Source of the DNA: Clostridia bacterium
GTDB lineage: Bacteria > Bacillota > Clostridia > Oscillospirales > Acutalibacteraceae
Direction: 5' to 3'
Assembly (NCBI GenBank): GCA_017452785.1
Contig: JAFTLT010000019.1
Span: forward strand, 1-64,000
Length of the DNA stretch: 64,000 nucleotides
Position 1 is the stretch's first letter; every line of letters starts with the position of its first letter. This document shows, piece after piece, positions 59,791 through 64,000 of the stretch. The translations under genes were made by a program, and so were the position numbers. A model generated the notes under the pieces. The model was not told the origin of the DNA and made no database searches. It worked only from the letters and a program-made list of their open reading frames with translations.

Positions 59791-61122
59791 ATGAAAAAAA
59801 CTATCGCTTTTCTTCTTAGTTTAATGATGCTTGTTTCCTGCTTCACCCTTGCAGGCTCAGCAACATTTTCAAAAAATGAAGAAACTGACAAAACCCTTCG
59901 TTTCGGCGATGACGGAAAATTTAAAATTATGCAGATTGCAGACATTCAGGATGGCTTCTTTTTAAAGGCTCTGACAGAAGAGTTTATCACTGCAGTGCTG
60001 GATATGGAAAAGCCTGATTTAGTTGTGCTCACAGGTGACAATATAGGTCAGGGCTGGGGCATTACCTACGGCGCAATTAAGATGAATATCAATAACTTTA
60101 TGTCAATTTTTCAGCAGAGAGACATACCAGTTGCCATAGTTTACGGCAACCACGATGATGAAGACAATGTTCTGAGCAAGGAAATGCAGTGGAAAATATA
60201 TGAAAGCTATGACTGCTTTGTTGGTGTGCCTGACACTGAAGAAATGGCAGGCTTCGGCACATATAACATCCCTGTTTATTCATCGAAGGATGCTGAGAAA
60301 AAGGCTTTCAACCTCTGGTTCTTTGACTCACAGACCTATAATCACGAAAACGACCTTGGCGGCTACGGCGCTGTTGAAAAGGACCAGATTGACTGGTACA
60401 TAAAAACAGAAAAAGCTCTCACTGAGGAAAACGGCGGCACTCCCATTCCCTCATTTGCTTTTCAGCATATTATCATTCCTGAGGTTTACGGCGGCTCATA
60501 TAAAATGATTTACCGTCATCTCAGTGAGGAAGAGCTTGCAGAGCTCGATACGGAAAATCTTGATGAAAGCAAGTACCATATGAGTGAAAACGGCAAAGTC
60601 TATGAAATTGTAGGCGACGAGTCAATCTATAACGATAAGTATGATGTGCTGTGGAAGGATGACATTTATGTTATGCCGCCCGAATATATAGATGATGAAA
60701 CCTTTATAGGCGAAGACGGAGGTGCTCCCTTCTATTCAAACGGTCAGGCTGATGCTCTTGTTGATAACGGCAATGTGCTCGGTCTTGCTGTGGGACATGA
60801 CCATGTCAACTGCTTTGTTATGCCCTATAGAGGCATGGATATAGTTCAGACTCCGACAGGTGCTTTCGGCTCCTACGGTGACGAAAACAGAGGCATTAGA
60901 GTTATCGAGCTCGATGAAAAGGATCTGACAACCTATGAAACAGATATGATTTTCTTCAGAGATATTTTTGATGTCAGCGATCCGCTTATGGAAAACCGAA
61001 TTATTGCCAGCTCCACAAGCTCTACCTTCGGCGAAAAGGTTGTTGCCTTCTTTGCCGTGGGATATTATAAGCTGGTTTATGCTTTTGAAAAGTTTATTTC
61101 ACTTGTAAGACTTCCCGTTTAA
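59791..61122 (+). CDS. Secreted metallophosphoesterase (calcineurin-like)
   Basis: A 443-residue exported protein (signal peptide about 1-24). Dimetal motifs are ordered: Asp51 (ADIQDG), Asp83/Asn84 (TGDN), Asn120/His121 (YGNHDDE), FQHIIIPE and GHDHVN. This resembles purple-acid-phosphatase/PhoD-like secreted phosphatases that release phosphate. The C terminus is hydrophobic (FAVGYYKLVYAFEKFISLVR). ATG 59791 with GGAGAG is preferred over ATG 59773. It is followed by a long terminator and then the lipase gene. Confidence 0.9.
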   Translation: MKKTIAFLLSLMMLVSCFTLAGSATFSKNEETDKTLRFGDDGKFKIMQIADIQDGFFLKALTEEFITAVLDMEKPDLVVLTGDNIGQGWGITYGAIKMNINNFMSIFQQRDIPVAIVYGNHDDEDNVLSKEMQWKIYESYDCFVGVPDTEEMAGFGTYNIPVYSSKDAEKKAFNLWFFDSQTYNHENDLGGYGAVEKDQIDWYIKTEKALTEENGGTPIPSFAFQHIIIPEVYGGSYKMIYRHLSEEELAELDTENLDESKYHMSENGKVYEIVGDESIYNDKYDVLWKDDIYVMPPEYIDDETFIGEDGGAPFYSNGQADALVDNGNVLGLAVGHDHVNCFVMPYRGMDIVQTPTGAFGSYGDENRGIRVIELDEKDLTTYETDMIFFRDIFDVSDPLMENRIIASSTSSTFGEKVVAFFAVGYYKLVYAFEKFISLVRLPV

Positions 61123-61132
61123 TAAAGACTGT

Positions 61133-61176
61133 CACTCATTTGTCAATCTTCTCTATTGACAAATGAGTGATTTTTT
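61133..61176 (+). terminator. Terminator after the metallophosphoesterase
   Basis: A perfect 15-bp stem, CACTCATTTGTCAAT/ATTGACAAATGAGTG, followed by T6. Confidence 0.92.
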
Positions 61177-61231
61177 AATAAAATGTAAACACAAGCATTA
61201 AAAGACCTTATTAGGTCAGAAGGAGAAAAAC

Positions 61232-62521
61232 ATGAAAAAGGCAAAAAAAACAGTAGCGTTACTGCTTTCACTTGTGCTCGTTTTTTCTTTTGCTGTTTTA
61301 CCCGCTTCGGCAGAGGGTGAAGCTGCACAGGAAACAGCAACTCTTGACAAAACTTTATTCAAAACGGACTATCCCTATGTTTTCGTTCACGGTATGGGCG
61401 GCTGGTCTGACTATAACGGTGAAGCATATTGGGGCGGCTGGGCCAATTCTGAGGGCGATGTAATTAAGCTCTATAATGATAACGGAATAGAAGCCTATGC
61501 AGCTGTTGTGGGACCTCTCAGCAGTGCGTGGGACAGAGCTTGCGAGCTCTATGCTCAGCTTATGGGTACTGTTGTCGATTACGGTGAGGCTCATTCAAAG
61601 GCACACGGACACGACCGCTTTGGTTATGATTATAAGGGCAAAGAGCTTATGGGCAAGGCATGGGATATGAAAAGTCCCATAAACATTGTAGGACACAGCT
61701 TCGGCGGCCCAACAGTAAGACTGTTTGCTTCGCTTCTCGCTTACGGTGATAAGGACGAAATTGCAGCGTCAGGCAGCGATATTTCTCCTTTCTTCACAGG
61801 CGGACACAAAGAAGCTATACATGCTGTTATAACTTTTTCAGGGGTTCATAACGGCTCACCCGTTGCAAATCTCATAGTAGATAACGGTCTGCTTTATCTC
61901 ATAGGTGCCGGACTTCATCTTGCAGGCGTCTTTTTCGGCAGAAATCTTATGATGTGGGATCTTCAGCTGGGTCATTTCGGTGTTACACCTGTGCAGGGTG
62001 AAGAAAAAGCAAAATTCAGCCTGAAAACAATATTGAATTTCGTTAAGGCAAATGACAACTGCGGCTATGATATGACTCTTCGTGGTGCCAAAGAGCTCAA
62101 TGAAAAAATCAAGATAGTTGACAGTGCATACTACTATTCATATTCCTGCATTTCATCAGAGGAAACTAAATTCGGCACACAGAAGCCCATCGCTTCAAAC
62201 TTCCAGCTTTTCATTCCCACGTCACTTTATATCGGTGCTCTCGAAGGTAAGACAATCGACGGTGTTTATATGGATAAAAGCTGGGCAATAAATGACGGAA
62301 TTGTTCCTCTTGCAAGTGCTCTTTACCCTGCAGACGATGCCCAAACAGCAAAGAATTATGAGTCTGCAATTGAGGCAGGTGAAAAAATAGAAACCGGCAG
62401 ATGGTACTATATGACTCCCATGGTAGGCTTTGACCACTTTGACTTCTGCGGCACAATAGATTATCTGACCAGCTTTGAGGATTTCTATTACACACTGCTT
62501 GAAACTGTAAATGCAAGATAA
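61232..62521 (+). CDS. Secreted lipase (family I.5/staphylococcal-like)
   Basis: A 429-residue exported lipase (signal peptide 1-27, ending ASA). The fold begins YPYVFVHGMGGW (48-59). VGPLSSAWDRACELYAQL and HGHDRFGYDY are characteristic of the Geobacillus/Staphylococcus lipase family. The nucleophile is Ser156 (GHSFGG), with the likely Asp in the SWAINDGIVP region and His in GFDHFDF. It hydrolyses triglyceride esters. Unlike its neighbours it lacks a hydrophobic C-terminal tail. GGAG precedes the ATG. Confidence 0.92.
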   Translation: MKKAKKTVALLLSLVLVFSFAVLPASAEGEAAQETATLDKTLFKTDYPYVFVHGMGGWSDYNGEAYWGGWANSEGDVIKLYNDNGIEAYAAVVGPLSSAWDRACELYAQLMGTVVDYGEAHSKAHGHDRFGYDYKGKELMGKAWDMKSPINIVGHSFGGPTVRLFASLLAYGDKDEIAASGSDISPFFTGGHKEAIHAVITFSGVHNGSPVANLIVDNGLLYLIGAGLHLAGVFFGRNLMMWDLQLGHFGVTPVQGEEKAKFSLKTILNFVKANDNCGYDMTLRGAKELNEKIKIVDSAYYYSYSCISSEETKFGTQKPIASNFQLFIPTSLYIGALEGKTIDGVYMDKSWAINDGIVPLASALYPADDAQTAKNYESAIEAGEKIETGRWYYMTPMVGFDHFDFCGTIDYLTSFEDFYYTLLETVNAR

Positions 62522-62533
62522 AATTTAATAATA

Positions 62534-62560
62534 AATGCGAGGCCTGAAACCTCGCATTTT
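62534..62560. terminator. Bidirectional terminator after the lipase
   Basis: AATGCGAGG/CCTCGCATT with a 7-nt loop and T-rich flank, between convergent genes. Confidence 0.85.
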
Positions 62561-62561
62561 A

Positions 62562-62954
62562 TTATGTTTTTTTAATAAATTCCGTGCTGCAGTGAGGGCA
62601 GCTGATTTTGATTTTGCCTCTGCCTTTCGGTACCCTTAAGGTGTTGTGGCATTTGGGGCACTGATAATACTTGTGGTCTTTATCCTGAAACTGCTTGACT
62701 TTTTTGATGATGAACTGCCGCCACGGGGCACTGATTTTAAGAAACTTAAGGTTTTCCTGTTGTCTTTTTGCAATATTTTTTGACAGCATTCTGCAGGCTG
62801 CAACGATATAGGGGATAAGACCTAAATATCTTATGAAGGCTGCATCGAAAAAAGAAAGAAACAGTGTGAGCACACAGCCGAAAATGACTAATGCCAAATT
62901 AAGCTGGTCGTTACCGTACCTTCCATACATAAACTTTCTTAACTTATCTAACAT
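62562..62954 (-). CDS. Small membrane protein with zinc ribbon
   Basis: A 130-residue protein with two hydrophobic segments (about 18-36 and 40-57), then a basic helical linker and a C-terminal zinc ribbon, CPKCHNTLRVPKG ... CPHC. This organisation is common in small Firmicute proteins of unknown role. GGAG lies before the ATG. It is convergent with the lipase gene. Confidence 0.82.
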   Translation of the reverse strand: MLDKLRKFMYGRYGNDQLNLALVIFGCVLTLFLSFFDAAFIRYLGLIPYIVAACRMLSKNIAKRQQENLKFLKISAPWRQFIIKKVKQFQDKDHKYYQCPKCHNTLRVPKGRGKIKISCPHCSTEFIKKT

Positions 62955-63119
62955 AAAAATTACTCCTCACCTTTGATATCTGCCAATATATACCTGATAC
63001 TTTAATTATAGGTTAAAAAATTTCTTTGTCAACAACAAAGTATTTGGTTATTTTGCAGTTGATTATTCTTATTCATTGGACTATAATATTTAACAACATG
63101 ATGATAGGATGTGGAAAAA

Positions 63120-64000
63120 ATGATTAAGAAGTATCTCAAACGCTATTTTGTTGACGCCATGAGCTTTATGGCTCTGGGTCTTTTTTCGTCTCTGATTGTG
63201 GGACTCATTATCAGTCAGCTTTCAAAAATTCCTCACCTTGAAATTCTTGCAAGCTTTTCAGGTGTTCTGTCAGCTTCATCACCTGTGGTGGGCGGTGCAA
63301 TAGGTGCGGCAATAGCATACGGACTCAAGTCAAAGCCACTTGTTATTTTTTCGTGCATTGCGGTGGGTGCCTTCGGCTATGAGCTCGGCGGTCCGGTGGG
63401 CGCATATGTATCCGCAGTGGTTGCAAATGAAATAGCATCCCTTATTGCAGGCAAAACTAAAATCGATATAGTTGTCACACCCATAGTCTGCATAGTTACA
63501 GGCGGATTTGTCAGCACCTTTGTGGGCCCCTATCTCTCAGATTTTATGACCGGCTTCGGTGAGTTAATAAATAAAGCTACTCAGCTTCATCCGTTTCCTA
63601 TGGGTATCACCGTTTCGGTGCTTATGGGACTTGCTCTGACAGCTCCCATATCCTCGGCGGCTATTGCAATTATGCTTGGCCTTGACGGTATTGCCGCAGG
63701 TGCAGCGGCAGTTGGCTGTGCTGCGCAGATGGTTGGTTTTGCAGTAACTTCCTTTAAGGCAAACGGTGTTGGCGGTCTTATTTCTCAGGGTGTCGGCACG
63801 AGTATGCTTCAGTTCTCGAATATAATGAGACATCCCCAGATAGTTATTGCTCCAACCCTTGCAGGTGCAATTTTAGGCCCTGTGTCAACCTGCGTGCTTA
63901 AAATGACAAACATACCCACAGGTGCAGGCATGGGCACAAGCGGACTTGTGGGTCAGTTCGGTGCCTATTCGGCAATGAGTGACACTTTCGGCAGCACAAA
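63120..64000 (+). CDS. PTS_EIIC_2-family membrane protein (partial, runs off the edge)
   Basis: An open frame from ATG 63120 to the end of the window (293 full codons) with no stop. The start is MIKKYLKRYFVDAMSFMALG. Eight to nine hydrophobic segments and motifs GAFGYELGGPVGAYVSAVVA, LMGLALTAPISSAAIAIML and PTGAGMGTSGLVGQFGAY match the PTS_EIIC_2 group, related to sugar phosphotransferase IIC domains. The cargo is unknown and no EIIA/EIIB partner is visible. GGATGTGG upstream is a weak binding site. Confidence 0.85.
   Translation, partial: MIKKYLKRYFVDAMSFMALGLFSSLIVGLIISQLSKIPHLEILASFSGVLSASSPVVGGAIGAAIAYGLKSKPLVIFSCIAVGAFGYELGGPVGAYVSAVVANEIASLIAGKTKIDIVVTPIVCIVTGGFVSTFVGPYLSDFMTGFGELINKATQLHPFPMGITVSVLMGLALTAPISSAAIAIMLGLDGIAAGAAAVGCAAQMVGFAVTSFKANGVGGLISQGVGTSMLQFSNIMRHPQIVIAPTLAGAILGPVSTCVLKMTNIPTGAGMGTSGLVGQFGAYSAMSDTFGST

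Overview
The window looks like chromosomal DNA of a moderately AT-rich, spore-forming-lineage Firmicute, most likely a gut Clostridia (Oscillospirales/Ruminococcaceae-like). The basis is a tRNA-Trp T-box, SpoVG, AGGAGG-type ribosome binding sites, short U-tailed terminators, EFR1, GntP, DUF4173 and C_GCAxxG_C_C families, and many secreted proteins with short Firmicute signal peptides. I see no prophage, insertion sequence, CRISPR array or rRNA operon. There is one tRNA (Arg-CCT), one decayed gene, several hairpin-rich repeats, and a gene cut by the right edge.

Layout. 0-9 kb: a membrane protein, a GH31 glycosidase, a pseudogene of an Ntn-type amide hydrolase, a DUF2804 protein, and two efflux/membrane genes (DUF2798, MATE) that each sit behind a promoter, a shared 20-nt motif and a terminator. 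9-20 kb: a secreted alpha/beta hydrolase, a tandem-hairpin array, EFR1 flavodoxin-ferredoxin, a His-rich peptide, a LURP-one protein, a secreted PHP protein, a T-box-controlled orphan trpB, a Cys-rich repeat protein, spoVG and an SDR. 20-29 kb: a DUF2975/HTH/DUF4173 operon, a Na/Pi cotransporter, a 40-residue amphipathic peptide gene, a beta-propeller protein and trkA-trkH. 29-39 kb: a GntP permease, a GPH-type transporter, two secreted esterases, a sialidase-like protein and a large membrane protein. 39-46 kb: tRNA-Arg, Mrp, a membrane-anchored protein, csoR-copA with a clear CsoR operator, a DtxR-type regulator and a small secreted protein. 46-52 kb: an MTA/SAH nucleosidase, then a PHP gene and a compact operon around a group D-like [FeFe] hydrogenase. 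52-64 kb: a YHYH protein behind an attenuator-like leader, CapA and YfhO, an acyltransferase/acyl-CoA ligase pair, a secreted phosphoesterase, a secreted lipase, a zinc-ribbon protein and a partial PTS_EIIC-type membrane protein.

How it fits together. Three themes recur. (1) An exported hydrolase set (lipase/esterase folds, PHP, metallophosphoesterase, sialidase-like), many of whose members end in a short hydrophobic or amphipathic C-terminal helix; the 40-residue peptide at 24.8 kb looks like a free version of that helix. (2) Metal and ion handling: CsoR/CopA, a DtxR-type regulator, Trk, Na/Pi. (3) A putatively sensory hydrogenase operon with an ATPase-like anti-sigma domain and two DRTGG-type proteins, suggesting redox or H2 signalling rather than bulk H2 metabolism. 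The strongest candidates for undescribed biology are the tail/peptide system, the hairpin arrays and the uncharacterised structured leaders.
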